DNA of 64,000 nucleotides, from NCBI GenBank assembly GCA_008508345.1, contig QNGE01000855.1:1-64000 (forward strand), written 5' to 3'. Shown here piece after piece: positions 15,201 through 28,080 of this stretch. Each line of letters starts with the position of its first letter. Position 1 is the first letter of the stretch. Source of the stretch: Paragonimus westermani (Eukaryota > Platyhelminthes > Trematoda > Plagiorchiida > Troglotrematidae). A program made the translations under genes and the position numbers. The notes under the pieces were generated by a model. That model searched no databases and was not told the DNA's origin. It worked only from the letters and a program-made list of their open reading frames with translations.

Positions 15201-17384
15201 CAATACTAACGCCGGGACAACTACGAAAACTTCTTGACGTCTTTTTCTGCTTGAGAAGGTACGTTGCAAGGACTTTCTTCTGTATGTTTACTATGGATGG
15301 CTCAAAATTACTGAAAACGGGGGAAACGGCCTTGGTGCAACCACACTTCATCGCTGAATAACCGCCAGAACGGCACACCCGTTCCATCGAAGGTTCGCAG
15401 AGTGAAACAATGAAGGCACAGCGAAAACTCATTCGCTGACACAACTAACTTCGCCCATACCCAGCTGTATGTAACAGCACGTCCCGGAATTGCACATCGC
15501 GCCGCAAGATCCGGAGTCCAGACGAAAGGCTTACTCGACGGGCTAGTCGTCTAACCGAGTCGGGTGAGGGAATGGGCAAAACACACCGCTGAGACTAAAA
15601 CCAAATTAGCTGGCCGTGACAGTAAAGAAACAGTGGTAACCACTGACATGTTGCAATGATCATGATGATGCCTCACACTTTTTTGTAGAAGAAGATATTT
15701 CTGTTGGGTTTACTAAAAAACAACGAATAATACTAACTCAAAAGGCTCCTCACAACTTACAGAAGAGTATTTACACCTTCGGCCGCGATGGTAGGAAGTG
15801 AAAGTTAGTCTTCTGCACTCAAGACTACTAAAAAAGGAGGATCGGAGTTTAAATCCTCGTTGTGAAAATTACATGCATTGTTGACGGATCCTGTACACAG
15901 TACAACTCCAGCATACTACTTTCTTTCAAAAGTGACTTGCTGAAGGACCTAGCTGAATAAGAAAAATGTGATCAGAGGTTAATGTTGTTCAGTGTATTTT
16001 AACCGTACTTTCAATTATCTGACCGTAATAAGTCGTCATCCAACAGACTAAACAGGAGTCCCGGGTAATTTGTTTTTAATCCATAGTTACTCCGCGTTGG
16101 TCTGATTGATAAATTTTGACCCACTGAATAAACTGAGCCGCATATGTTACATCAAATTACAGGATGGAGGACCGACCTGAACAAATTTCACCTAAAGTGA
16201 TTGTACTGACGTGGCGTTACCGTTAGATGAATGATATCCATAGAGAACATTTTTAGCATTCATCACCCTCTGAACGATATTCCATATCGAGATTTAAAAA
16301 GTCGGGAAGATCTGTTGAACAGAAGTGTGGAGACGTCAAAGCGAATAGTTGTACGGTGAAGCGAACAGTCACAACAGCTGTCCAATCAGTGAAGTATATT
16401 TTTCACTTCGTCCACGTAGGGTTTAGAAATCTTCCAAAAATCAGTTTTTCAGGAGTTAACCTTTTCAGAAGTCAGCAGCAACCAACTGCCCAATGGTGAT
16501 GTATGGCTTCAAAAGAAACACGCAATCTCCCACAATTTGGGATCATCGACTGTATAACAATGAGATAGAACGTGGCTTGAATTTTCCGTGTTATGTTATC
16601 GCAGCTTCGGTTTTTGCCATTTTAACATCAATTTTGTCGTAGTTAGCCTGGCGGAAAACGATGACAGAAAACAAACCTTGTTCGTTTTTCGCCACGATCA
16701 TGATCTCCTATTCAAATTCCCTATCTTTTCTGCGCTCTCTCACTCCAAGTTGTTGCTCGCCATTCACAGCGCAAAAACATCTGTTCCGTTTCGCTGCTTT
16801 TTTGTACATAATATTACAAGCAGATCTCACAAAATGTTACTCATACCTTTTCTAAGTACATGGGAGCGAAACAGAACCAGCTTGCTTGCAAATGTCACCG
16901 CTAACGCAGCTGTTGTAGAACATCTTTTTTCGTCTGGACAGCCGAATATGGCTGGCTGGCAGAAGTTTCGTAAGCAATTCCGTCAGCTGAGTGTTGTTGC
17001 TAGCATGTGATCAACAAATGACGTTCACTAAGGTGGACCTGTCGGCACATTATGTTCACCGAATACTTATTCACTTAACTAAAGTGAACACACCCATTTT
17101 TGTTAAAGTTGTTATTGCTGCTACAGTTGCTGCCGTTAAAACTGACGACGATGATGCTCGTCATTGTCATCTTCACTATATCCGTACAATTCAGTGTCAT
17201 ATAGTTGCTAAAATAATAAAGGTTAAATGACCTCATAATTTTCGACTTTCTGATTGGATTTATTTTGATCCTGATTGGTTCGTTACCGAAATCCCATTCA
17301 CTTGTTGGCTGTGTTTCCGCGAAGGATGCAAGTCTTCCCATCATCTACGTTTTCTGGGGTAACTTAAGGACATGATATGTCAGT
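12266..17384. other. No recognisable gene
   Basis: Several open frames of 100-140 codons occur here, for example at 12290-12640 (+), 13287-13601 (+), 13634-13939 (-) and 16588-17010 (+). None shows a family motif or convincing splice context, and opposing strands are often open together, which suggests chance. Confidence 0.4.
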
Positions 17385-17632
17385 TTGTTGGTTGTATCTA
17401 TTCCTATCGCTTCGGTAATCATCAAGTACGTGAAGTCTTGATAAATACCAAATATCAATCGAGTTGCTACTTCCCAGCCCACCAGGCCAGTACCTGTGGC
17501 CAATCGAACACCTTAGTACGTATGATTTGGGTGTCCTTTACTGAATACCGAATGCGTTTGGCAACGGTGACGAACGAACCCGTTGTGGTAATCAACAGAC
17601 TTAAGCGAACAGGCGTTTCGATTCGAACAGAC
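17385..17632 (+). pseudogene. Possible Penelope-like GIY-YIG remnant
   Basis: One open frame contains CIYSYRFGNHQV near its start. This resembles the family block Cys-Ile-Tyr...Cys-Gly-x2-Tyr-Val-Gly with Cys to Phe and Tyr to Gln changes. Further on it reads SFTEYRMR and VVVINRLKRT, which resemble the C-terminal block (AEA-x-AINRLKP) of the better copy at 56.8 kb. The catalytic residues are lost. Spacing between blocks fits the family, but identity is low and this could be chance. Confidence 0.45.
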
Positions 17633-18319
17633 TAGAATCAAAACAGCAACGACGGAAACATCAAGCGTAATTTCTTTTGGTGCGTCAACTAGAGAAGTTT
17701 TTAAGTTACAAATATGCTCCACCCTTGTGGAATATGAATGCAAAAACTACTCTATGTATTCTTGTCTATCAGTGTGCAATCAGGAGGGAGTAGTGTAACT
17801 GTATAAAATTCAGGCGTACTATGTGTGTACTACATAAACCAGTGCAATTGATTCTAAACAGACAGAACACTGGCTTGAAATAAGACAACACTATACAAAA
17901 ATTGGGTCACAAGTCCGAGAAACAGGATGCTTGGCTTGGAAGTTGCGTGAAAAAAAACTGAAGACTGCGCGACATGATTTAATGACGACACAAACACCTG
18001 TAGAGCAGCTGGGTGAAGTGAATTATGCATTTAATACACCCTCACAGGTGCTTCACTTTAATGAGACCTTTAAAATTACAGCGTCCCTTTATACATACAA
18101 TATTTTGCAACTTATGATTTACAATTTTCAGTGCTACCACGATACAACAACGTTCTTACGAAAAACAATCACGTTGGTCATTTCAACACAGTAGTCAACA
18201 GCACACATTCATTCTTTGTCTGTCACTGGATCGATCAGGTCTGGGCAAGGTAATCTGAAATTTCCAGCCGCGAATTTGTTTGATGATTAATTTCACTCCG
18301 TTTTGTAAAATGATAGAAG
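17385..18319 (+). repeat. 935 bp tandem duplication, unit 1
   Basis: This is the first of two nearly identical units. The second starts right after the single N at 18320. I count only about four base differences by eye, for example the CCCAGCCC versus CCCAACCC stretch near 17475/18411. The identity, single N and exact adjacency point to overlapping contigs or two haplotypes joined by a scaffolder rather than a biological tandem repeat. Confidence 0.95.
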
Positions 18320-18320
18320 N
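18320..18320. other. Single-N assembly join
   Basis: This is the only ambiguous base in the window. It sits exactly between the two copies of the 935 bp duplicated unit. A T here fits both the left context of unit 1 and the right context of unit 2, as expected if two overlapping contigs were abutted without merging. Confidence 0.95.
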
Positions 18321-19255
18321 TTGTTGGTTGTATCTATTCCTATCGCTTCGGTAATCATCAAGTACGTGAAGTCTTGATAAATACCAAATATCAATCGAGT
18401 TGCTACTTCCCAACCCACCAGGCCAGTACCTGTGGCCAATCGAACACCTTAGTACGTATGATTTGGGTGTCCTTTACTGAATACCGAATGCGTTTGGCAA
18501 CGGTGACGAACGAACCCGTTGTGGTAATCAACAGACTTAAGCGAACAGGCGTTTCGATTCGAACAGACTAGAATCAAAACAGCAACGACGGAAACATCAA
18601 GCGTAATTTCTTTTGGTGCGTCAACTAGAGAAGTTTTTAAGTTACAAATATGCTCCACCCTTGTGGAATATGAATGCAAAAACTACTCTATGTATTCTTG
18701 TCTATCAGTGTGCAATCAGGAGGGAGTAGTGTGACTGTATAAAATTCAGGCGTACTATGTGTGTACTACATAAACCAGTGCAATTGATTCTAAACAGACA
18801 GAACACTGGCTTGAAATAAGACAACACTATACAAAAATTGGGTCACAAGTCCGAGAAACAGGATGCTTGGCTTGGAAGTTGCGTGAAAAAAAACTGAAGA
18901 CTGCGCGACATGATTTAATGACGACACAAACACCTGTAGAGCAGCTGGGTGAAGTGAATTATGCATTTAATACACCCTCACAGGTGCTTCACTTTAATGA
19001 GACCTTTAAAATTACAGCGTCCCTTTATACACACAATTTTTTGCAACTTATGATTTACAATTTTCAGTGCTACCACGATACAACAACGTTCTTACGAAAA
19101 ACAATCACGTTGGTCATTTCAACACAGTAGTCAACAGCACACATTCATTCTTTGTCTGTCACTGGATCGATCAGGTCTGGGCAAGGTAATCTGAAATTTC
19201 CAGCCGCGAATTTGTTTGATGATTAATTTCACTCCGTTTTGTAAAATGATAGAAG
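18321..19255 (+). repeat. 935 bp tandem duplication, unit 2
   Basis: This is the second copy of the unit at 17385-18319, ending at the shared GATAGAAG string. It carries the same possible Penelope-like endonuclease remnant (18321-18568). Differences include ATACATACAA versus ATACACACAA near the 3' end. Confidence 0.95.
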
Positions 19256-21316
19256 TTAAGCCAAGCACACACGATTGGATAAAACGCTTCGAATTAGACC
19301 TAGCCTATAAACTTAATTGAGCTTATTAAAACATCGCCGGAATTGAGTAAAGTTGACGGGTGAACCGGAACTGACTATGAATCACTGGGAACATAAGCTA
19401 TCAATCGTGATGAGTTGGGTATTTCCATTGGTCAGGTTGGTGACTTAATGATCATGTGAATCATCCAGTGGATGGGCTATCCATAATGGCAACGTGTTTA
19501 GTTAAAACACGTGCCCCAACCACATTATATTTGCTGCTCCGAATACTTTGCTCAAATCACTTCACATACAGCCCTAACCGTCGACTATCTGGGTCAGCTC
19601 CTGGAGAAAACCATCTCCGGTGTTAAACTGAAACAGTAGATTGTAGTGGCGTTTGTTTGTATGCTTAGAGATCTGTCGCACTACTCTGACTATGAGGCTA
19701 TCATGCGTGCTTTGCGCTAACTCACTAGATAATGTGTGGCTGGACTGTTTGGCAAGAGTACAATGCATTTTTAGTACACTGCTTTCTCTGGCTGATGGCA
19801 CAGAACACAGCTGCGACCGGAGACACACTCAGATTTGCCAGAAGGAGATGTTTGGAATATCCTCAGACCATTTATCACAATGTCCAATTTAAAAGCGTTT
19901 ATTTTTTCCGTGTGGGTTGTTGTTCCTACTTTGAGGAAATTCTCACTTATACCTCCTGTCATGCACTTTCAACGAATATTTCCAAACTGGCAATCAGATG
20001 CATCTATGTGTTTGTGTCGAAAGTATCAGTACATAATACAGGCTAAACTGTAGCTGAAATCGTAGTGTGCATCTTTGAAAGTTTTCGCTAAAATGTTTCG
20101 GCGGACATCGACAAACGCCTCTTGACAAAATGTGTCCCATCAAGACCAAAGAAAATTTCCTTGATTGACTACTGTAAGGAAAAATGAACGTGACTGAAAT
20201 TGTCTTGTTTCATTTAATTGGAAGTGTCATTATCGTTCAAGATGAGTTGTTGAGAGGAATATTATTTAATCCCTGAATAACTCATGGATTTTCGTTTCTA
20301 CCATTTGACCTTATTCCAGTTTCACACATGTATAGCAAACAAAACGAACAACGTGCTTATGGTGCAGTAGGTTTGGATGTAAGGAACTGCAATAAACCCT
20401 GGTCAGTATTCTCAATAGCCACCTTCCCCTCGAACACCTTTGTGTTTTCACTGCGATATCTTCAAAGGCAATACTGTGCCATATCTTTTGTCCTACTGTG
20501 GCCCATGAGAACTACAAAACATCTGCAATGCAAGGTTTTTCATCACCTTCAGAACATGCTAATATCAGGGCATTTCAGCGCCAGGAACGAACCTCTAAAA
20601 ACTGCTTTAGTCATTGTTTCGTGGCAATAACAGAAAACTATCGTTTTTGGGAAATCGCTACGTCCTCGAAAGAGATCGTGTTCCATTTTCTTTCCTCTTA
20701 ACTACCATGCTAACAAAAATGAGTTTTCGATTAATCGACGGCGTAGACTTGGAGAGATACTTCAGTCTTGCTTTTGATTGTGTTTGTGATTGTTTTGTCA
20801 TTTTGAATCGACTCAATTGTTACTTTGGTGTGATGTTTCGGATTGAAGGAAATGTTGAACAAACTGATCCAGATGTTCGTCTGTGATCACCACAACATAA
20901 CACCAACAGTTTCCTTTCTTTCGATATACTGATTAAGTGAATCCATCAAACGTTCAGTGTACCAGAGTCCAAGATAGACATGAATTTTAAGAGTTCTGCC
21001 AATCTACAACGCTTCAACATTATGTACCTCGGAAAGACCATACATGAAGCGAGCAGCGTTGCAAAAACCTCTCGTATCAATAATTTATCAACAAATCTAA
21101 TCCGAAAATGGCGTAACATTAATGGCACAAAAAAATTAGCTGTGAAAATGATAAAGGATGCGGCCATTGTTTAAGACCCTTAGCACCGCTAGCCTGGAAT
21201 TTGCTTACAATGCAGCAAGGTATTCTTGCTCTGCCATCGGGAAAAAAACGAACTATCATACTATTGCTAAGCGAGCGTCGCTAAACATTTGCATATATTT
21301 CATGGTTGCCCAGTAT
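19256..21316. other. No recognisable gene
   Basis: Short overlapping open frames occur on both strands (19574-20053, 20328-21174), with no motif, splice context or repeat that I can identify. Confidence 0.4.
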
Positions 21317-21357
21317 GATTTCAGTAGCACAGTGGTCAACATGGTTGCCTCATAAAA
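21317..21357 (+). repeat. SINE head fragment
   Basis: About 40 bases match the A-box part of the SINE head: GCACAGTGGTCAACATGG followed by TTGCCTCAT. The B box and hammerhead are absent, so this is a small relic. Confidence 0.55.
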
Positions 21358-21816
21358 TTGTAACTAGTGTACAACTCCCTCTGCTGACCAGCTTTCACAA
21401 GAACGTAACTCGTGTATAGAGTTTGTTTTCTCAGGTCAGTGATCGAAAAGTCATTGAGAATACGAGAGCTGCAATCCAATATACGTAATACTTAAATCGC
21501 GATTCTTATACCCCTTGTTAGTTATTGTATCTATCTTTATGCAGTGATAGGAAGGAAACAGCTCTTGAAGTCGGTGCTAGGGAGTGGAACACAAACTAGC
21601 CAAATGATGCAACAGCTCAACAGTTGGTGTGTAACTGTCCGCGAAAACTAAACACCTTATCCCCCATCTGAGGTAGTTCTGCGGTGATGATCGGTTTCGT
21701 CCTATCTATAGGAGTAAATAACCCAACATTACCACATACCGGTTACCAAGTCGTTGCGCAGATCGGGGTCGTCTGATTCTTACAAAGAATGGAAACCGAA
21801 TTCACATGCGACTTAC

Positions 21817-22342
21817 CGGATATAAGCAATGTAACTTGACAACTCCGCTGAACCAAAGTGTCGGCCAACAGTTGTAATTGACAGTTGGCTATAAGAAGAA
21901 AAAACGAGACAAACACCAGAAATCCGCACGCCAACACAAGCATAATCATAGCAACTCGCCAAACTACATGAGGAATCCGTTTGAACTGGTAATGTCCACA
22001 GTTTGGGCGTAGAAGGACCCTTTTTGATGGATCGACTGTGGTCATGTGTGTGCCAGACGTATCCTGATCGGCATACACGGGGTACACACATCGTCGATAG
22101 AGTCCCAAAGCACTCGGCAAGGAGTTAAACTGTAAACCAAGTGCCATAGGCACTTGTTTGCTAAGCCTGGTTTGAATAGTACCTTTAAGCCAATAAGGCA
22201 GTATACAACCACTTGTACAAAGTATCGCAGATAAACAAGTCATTGTAGACCACAACAACCAGAACCAATGCTGCATGGATCTGTCAGAACACACAGTAAT
22301 TTTATTAGATAGGCCTCTCAGCTGTGCGGTGGATAACACCAA
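21817..22342 (-). CDS. LHFPL2-like tetraspan protein, internal or first exon
   Basis: This open exon encodes the N-terminal half of a protein of the LHFPL tetraspan family, closest by motif to member 2. These are four-pass membrane proteins of the plasma or intracellular membranes; the role of member 2 is poorly known. Counting codons from 22342, there is a hydrophobic segment at 27-49 followed by PYWL, then LGLYRRC at 79-85 (LHFPL2 has LGIYARC). CGHY follows at 115-118, then IPHVVW and a second hydrophobic segment at 129-152. A consensus donor GTAAGT follows the exon (21811-21816), giving a phase 1 intron. The 5' edge is uncertain: either an upstream start, or an acceptor after TTCTGACAG with the exon beginning at 22280, just before a Met that matches the RSM of LHFPL2. 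The exon for the last two membrane segments should lie at lower coordinates; I could not find it. The frame is intact. Confidence 0.6.
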
Positions 22343-25300
22343 TGAGCCAGTGCTTTCGAGCTGTTTACAATTTCCTACTAAATCAGTACAGTAGATTCAC
22401 ATAACCAACACGGGCTGGTTATTCAAATCATTGATCGTTCCCCTAACACCTACGCATTTTGTGTGTAACACCGGTAGACCAATCATATTACGATCTGTGT
22501 AGATAAGGCATTGCTGGCAACATGGTAGCAAGCACCGGACGGTTGGTGCCATCTGAGTGGCAGAGATTGGGAGGGGGTTGCGTGCTACGAATCGAGTTTG
22601 GTGTTAATTAAAAACGATGCATCTCCGATACTGACTCGGACTAGATTGGTGTGCAGAGTGACTGGCACCGACAGCGATTTAAATGGCCATGATGTAAAAT
22701 TGTAATTATCACTCTTTTGGCTTGTTAAGGTCAATGCGAAGTAGATTCAAAGTTCCAGTTAATTGCTGTTGCCAGTTATCAGTTCAAAACTGAAATAGAG
22801 TTTAGTAGATTTCCCTTATGAAACAGAAGCGTAGAATCAAATATTTTATGCCAAATCCAGAAACTGGTGTTTTCTGCACCACTAAGTATAGTATTTTAGT
22901 ATATTTATAGGATTTCGGCTGATGGTTAGGTGAGCTCTAAATCCTAGCGGTGGAGTGGTTTTGAAACAAACGTGAAACTTCAGAATTAAGAACAGAGAAT
23001 CTGAATTCGACCGTGCCTGTAACAACACTATGGTTGATGAATTGACAGTTAGCACACAGAACAACGCGTGCGTTAGTGTTGTAAACATGATATCGTCATA
23101 GTATTTACTGTCATATTACGACAAACGCGGAGCATCCGTGACCCCAATTAAGATAGAGTTATGTAGTTGAAAAAAGTATATCTGTATTCAATGCTCGAAC
23201 TACCGTGACATTTGAACTTCAAGTTGATGAGAAACAACCCAACTAGTTTTCACAGAGGCAATTCAAGTCAATTCACCACTCGAAGAAGCTGGCAAATATT
23301 GACCTATCAACTGACGTATTAACGCGGATTTGGTCGGTATTTTCTAGCTTTATCAACGAAGAAAAATCAGTAACCATGGAAACCTGTAAAAGAAGCTTGC
23401 TTGGCCAGCAATTGTCACTGTATGCTTTGCAGTTCGAATGTCATCGTTGTTACCAAGATTACAAGTCTTTAAACTCGGTTAACAAATATCGAATACAGTT
23501 ATCAGAATCATATTAAAATGTTCATAAAAATAATACCTGTTCCTCGTTTTCACTTATCCTATTTGATCGTATGACAAATGCATAAACCTGATCGTAAAAA
23601 GCGCAATTCTTCTCATAATAAATGCGTTTCTAGGCTGGGGATGAATCTTAGAACAGGATGTAATTGTTTGTTTCAGGGAGAGCTTACTGTGCGTGCAGAT
23701 CATGGCTGATAACTGAGTCAGTGAAAATTGGAATGTTGAGTTCCGCACTCGAGTAATCTTACCAGCAGATTAATCATAATTTGTGAATTCTCTTCGCATC
23801 TGAATTGACAGATTAGCTTGAGTACGATCTCGTGAACGCTTGAGCGGGAGGTTTGCAGTCCCTGCCTTGTGATTGCATGTGGTGGGTTGAAGGTCTACCG
23901 GTCACAGCCTCACACACGGGCAAGTATGAGAACAGATTCTCGAGCTTATTTCACCTTATCCATGACCAGCAAAATGAGTACATATGAGAAACGCGCACAT
24001 CCTATGAAATCGCTGATTGTTAACAGAGAAAACGACCCATTTTAACGTATAACAGAAATTTTACTAGACGAGGCATATCTCAAAACGATCACAAGGATAA
24101 AAAATAAAGCTTGTTTATTATAAATTATTCACGAGATTGTGAATAACTTGGTTTTTGCGAGGGGATCATGAACGCCATCTCTGGAGAATTACGAAACATC
24201 TACTATGTAACTGTTTTGAACGCGAAACACCGTACAGTCGACTCACAGTCAGACCTATGTTAAATCATAACTGGACTCTCATGTAATTTAGCTTGTCTTG
24301 CTCCAGACACAGCTCCTCCTCAAAAGGGTTGCCAAACATCGTCAAATATTGCTCAAAAGGAACGCAGGTTATGAGTGAATTGGAATCAGTGAGTTTAAAC
24401 ACACGCCCCAATGTCTCAATTGAGCCTGCTGCCTACCTTGCATCTGTCCTTAGACGTGTTACCTGTTTCGCTCTGCAAGCTTAAAACACACCAAATCCAC
24501 GTGAAACAGTAGATATTTAGTCACATCTAGACATCTTCCCGCAAAGATCAATATAAAATTTAGAATGAGACATAAACATGGACTAAATTGAAGAAAGAAC
24601 CTCAGAAACACAACATTTTGGTGCCACTAACAACATAGATCACTCGGAGGACAACAGCCAAGATATGGATATCATGGAGGGGACTTGCTATCACAGGCAC
24701 AACTGTTGAATTATATCTACCGACGCCGAAATGTTTTCGACACTCCGGATGAATGAAAACCATGAGAAAACGACCGTCTGTTACTTGGTTCAATATCGAC
24801 TCAGTCGGATACTGCAACGCACCGAACATTAAGCTTCGACCAGCTGATAATTAGCAATGAATGTCCAATACTTGGGTTTATCGGGAGCTGTTCTTCCAGG
24901 ACCTCTAAATATCCTTCGCGCGAAACCCAATCCGCTCACAGTTTCCACCGTAACACTGGACATTGAATCGTTTCGCCTGAATGCCACATATTTATAAACA
25001 GCAATCTGAACAAGTCTGAAATGCTTACTCTGGAAAATTTTAGAGCAACATTCACGAAAATTTAAATTAGTTTCTTAGTTCGTTTGTGCAAATGACCTTT
25101 TGTGGCTACACCGACCCAAACCGAGGCTGTAGCACTCACATTTCAGTTCACTGCAATATGTTCACTGCAAATTCTGCAATTGAATTTCAGCATAGATCAA
25201 CGTATAATTCCAGCAACGAAGGTGCTACTTTGTCAGCTCTGAAAGCTTTAAGAAAAATGTAGATACTTACTATATGGTGAGTATTCTACTACTTAGGGAA

Positions 25301-27600
25301 AACTCTTGTATGCAGTTTGATCCACTGTGGACCTAATTTAACATCACCATTTATCCTCAAGCTCCATTCATGTTAAAGTTATATCCTTGAAAAATTATAT
25401 GACAACTCCTTGACATTACTGGTAGATTTTACATTATATATCGCCCACATCCTTCTTACTCTCATGTGAATAGCCACCATGACATGATTTCAAGTCACGA
25501 CCAATGGTACCTGCGACAAGTAATCAATGTTTGTTCATCAAAAGTTGTGTACAATTTGAGACAAAACAAGGAAGATGACTTTATCAGAGTGAGGTTGCAA
25601 AGCGGAGCAAACGGTGCATGTTTCACCCGTCACGAAATCACATGGCAAGCTACTACAGGATCTGCATTCCGTATTCAAGGCGCAGATGTGCAGATCGACA
25701 TGACATTTAAATACACATACCCTCGGCACCTTCGAAAAGTAAATTAAACACGAAAAAGTCACGTTATGCAGCCGCCTAATTTGATGGCAGAAGGGAATGC
25801 AATAAAGAAAACAGTTGTCATCGAATGTCAGAACGTGATTTTGGAACTTGCATCTCCAGACGACTAGGATAAACTCAAGTTCAACAAAGTATTCAGTGAA
25901 TGTCCGTTCAGATGGAACGACTTGAAAACATATACTACAAGGACATTCAGTTTTGGCCATACTCGGTTAGACTACTGTTCATTTTATTGAGGGCACACAA
26001 ACTAGACTTACTAATAGACTGGAATTTGCCGAGGCACATTGGACGATGAACCAATAGGCAAAAAACAGAAGGCAAGCACCATTTGTGTAGTCTGTCGTGT
26101 GTTTAACCAGGGATGGTATTATAACGCTACCGACAAACGGTAAGGCTGAGATTCATTCTTTGAGAGCAAGGTTCTCGAATGCCCTCATCAAGATGTTTGC
26201 TGTCCCTATCAGCGCTTCGATTGTAGATTCTTCGCTTGCGTCATGGTCGCCTTTCGTCTTTTTCTTGGCATTTCCTCTTTCTTCCTGATTCCTAACGTCG
26301 TCGCCACATTGAAGTTTACCTATCGAGAGGGATCACGAGGGGTCACCAGTAAGTGTTTATCGAGAATATGTAACATTGTTCACGGTTCAGTCAATTGGTT
26401 TGTCGCCAATTGAGGCCTCTTCATCGAAAACTGCACAAGTCAGTGACTCTCCAATGCATGGGTAAAGACAGTGATTAAACGCGATTCGAGAACGTATGAT
26501 CCGCACTCTCTCAGAGTTGGTCTCACTTAACAGATGCTTTATGGCTGGTATAACTAGAAGTTTTTCGTGAAATGCCAATTTTGTCAAACTCTTGTTGTTG
26601 TGGGAAAGAGAAAAATTAATTGGAAGCCGCCTGTGTAAACTGCGTTTCGGTACATTTAGCAGTCTCGTTCGGATAGATTGATGATTGTCTATGTCTGTTA
26701 TGGAAACTGACTACATGTTTCCAGTCATGTTGCCCAGAACGGGTTACGTGAGTAACATCGTTTTCTGATACTTTTGTTTCGGAGAATGTCACTTTGAGAA
26801 GGCCTATGCGCCTATCTCAATTCGTCAACGGTTTCAAATTCTACACGGTGCAAGGTGGTTAAAAATGTCAGCCACCGTTGTGTCTTTTGCTAATAACGTA
26901 ACGTAGTGACTGACAAACAGTCAATTCCTTTTCGGAGAACGTAGTCTGATTAGCACACCTTCTCACAAATCGGTGTGGGTTGTTTTGGTCCAGTTGAAAT
27001 GAAAGGCAGTTGGACGGGTACCAAGAGATGTGGTTGTGTATTTAGGTGCTTGTAATCTGGAACAGTTTGCCTGCAGATAACGCAGGTCAAGAGTACGGAC
27101 TGACTTCTTATGCTAGTGATTCTGTCTGAGAGCGGGACACGAAAGCCAACTGACATTTATTCGGACAACGGTTCTGGCTTTCTGAACGCTAACAAAGAGT
27201 TTCACTGATGAAATGGGATGTCTTATCAGAATAATTTAGATGACTTACTACTACGAAAAGTTGTTGCATGACATTCCAGTCTAGTCACAGAGAGGAATCT
27301 GGGAGCAGCTGAAAAGACCCATTCAACGAGCTCTGAAATCAGTTCGCGTGGAGCAGAATAGATGTGTTAACCTTCCAATCGGATGGCTGATGTCTGATGA
27401 CAGTGATTCAACATCTTTGTCACTGAATGACCGGTTATTTCTAAGAAGGAATATCAAACTGCGGTGGTGTCAGTAGCCCCAAATATGCGGCAAATATACG
27501 CTCGTTCTCATGCCACTCATGAGACGTTCAAACTTTATCTGCCTCCTACCTCGTATCATAAAGTATAATCAATATCTTTGCGAGTATAACAAAATTTTCA
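22343..27600. other. No recognisable gene
   Basis: This is the interval between the head-to-head LHFPL2-like and THOC1-like genes. It would contain any promoters, but I can point to no specific element. An open frame at 25466-25747 (+) and a longer one opposite it (25538-25960) carry no recognisable motif. Confidence 0.4.
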
Positions 27601-27658
27601 CCGGTCGAATTCCAGATATAGGTTCTGCGCCTGAATCGCTTCTGGTGTTTCTGGATGT

Positions 27659-28080
27659 TTTGAACACAAAACCAAATCCATTTGCCGGGAATTGTTTGGA
27701 TTCATGAAGAAAACGATAACTACCTTGAAAGACGTCAGTGAAACTGACAGTTACTTTTGTATGCCCTCGCAGGTTGCCTTTTTCGCCTCCAGGCTAAACA
27801 CCCTCTTACGCATATGCAACGGTATGTTTCATTTATTTCCGTTTGGATAACAATGGAAACCGTCGGTTTCAAGATCTCCTACGCCCTCTATCAAAATCAC
27901 AAAATACTGAACTTTGCGGTCGAATACACTTCTTCTTACCCGGGTTGTTCCCGTTAGATGAAAAATCTGGTTTCAATCTGGTAAGCAAGTGTAGTTTGGA
28001 GAAAGACAAGAAGACCCCGGAAGCATCTGTCATCAAGCTTCAAACGTTCATCGAGAATCATGTAGAGGATTTGGAAGAGA
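27659..28080 (+). CDS. THOC1/HPR1-like exons with two micro-introns
   Basis: Three consecutive exons encode a segment matching THO complex subunit 1, a nuclear protein of the TREX mRNA export complex. Exon a (27659-27733) reads CRELFGFMKKTITTLKD, against human THOC1 CDTIFTFVEKNVATWKS. A 39 bp intron (27734-27772, ending TCGCAG) follows. Exon b (27773-27821) ends LLRICN, then comes a 52 bp intron (GTATGT...TTCAAG). The joined codon gives Asp, so exon c continues NDLLRPLSKSQNT, against human NDLLRRLSKSQNT. It then has CGRIHFFLPGLFPLDEKSG, against CGRIQLFLARLFPLSEKSG. Exon c runs into an acidic stretch and probably stops at the donor GTGAGA (28081). Residue spacing across both introns equals the human protein. 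Oddities are that proline replaces conserved residues twice here, and that the frame upstream of 27659 breaks. It may be a gene or a decayed duplicate. Confidence 0.75.

Noticed and set aside
16588..17010. 140-codon plus-strand frame
   Set aside because: No family motif, membrane pattern or splice context; overlapping frames are also open, so chance is likely.
25466..25960. Overlapping 93- and 140-codon frames on opposite strands
   Set aside because: No motif on either strand; mirror-open frames suggest composition rather than coding.
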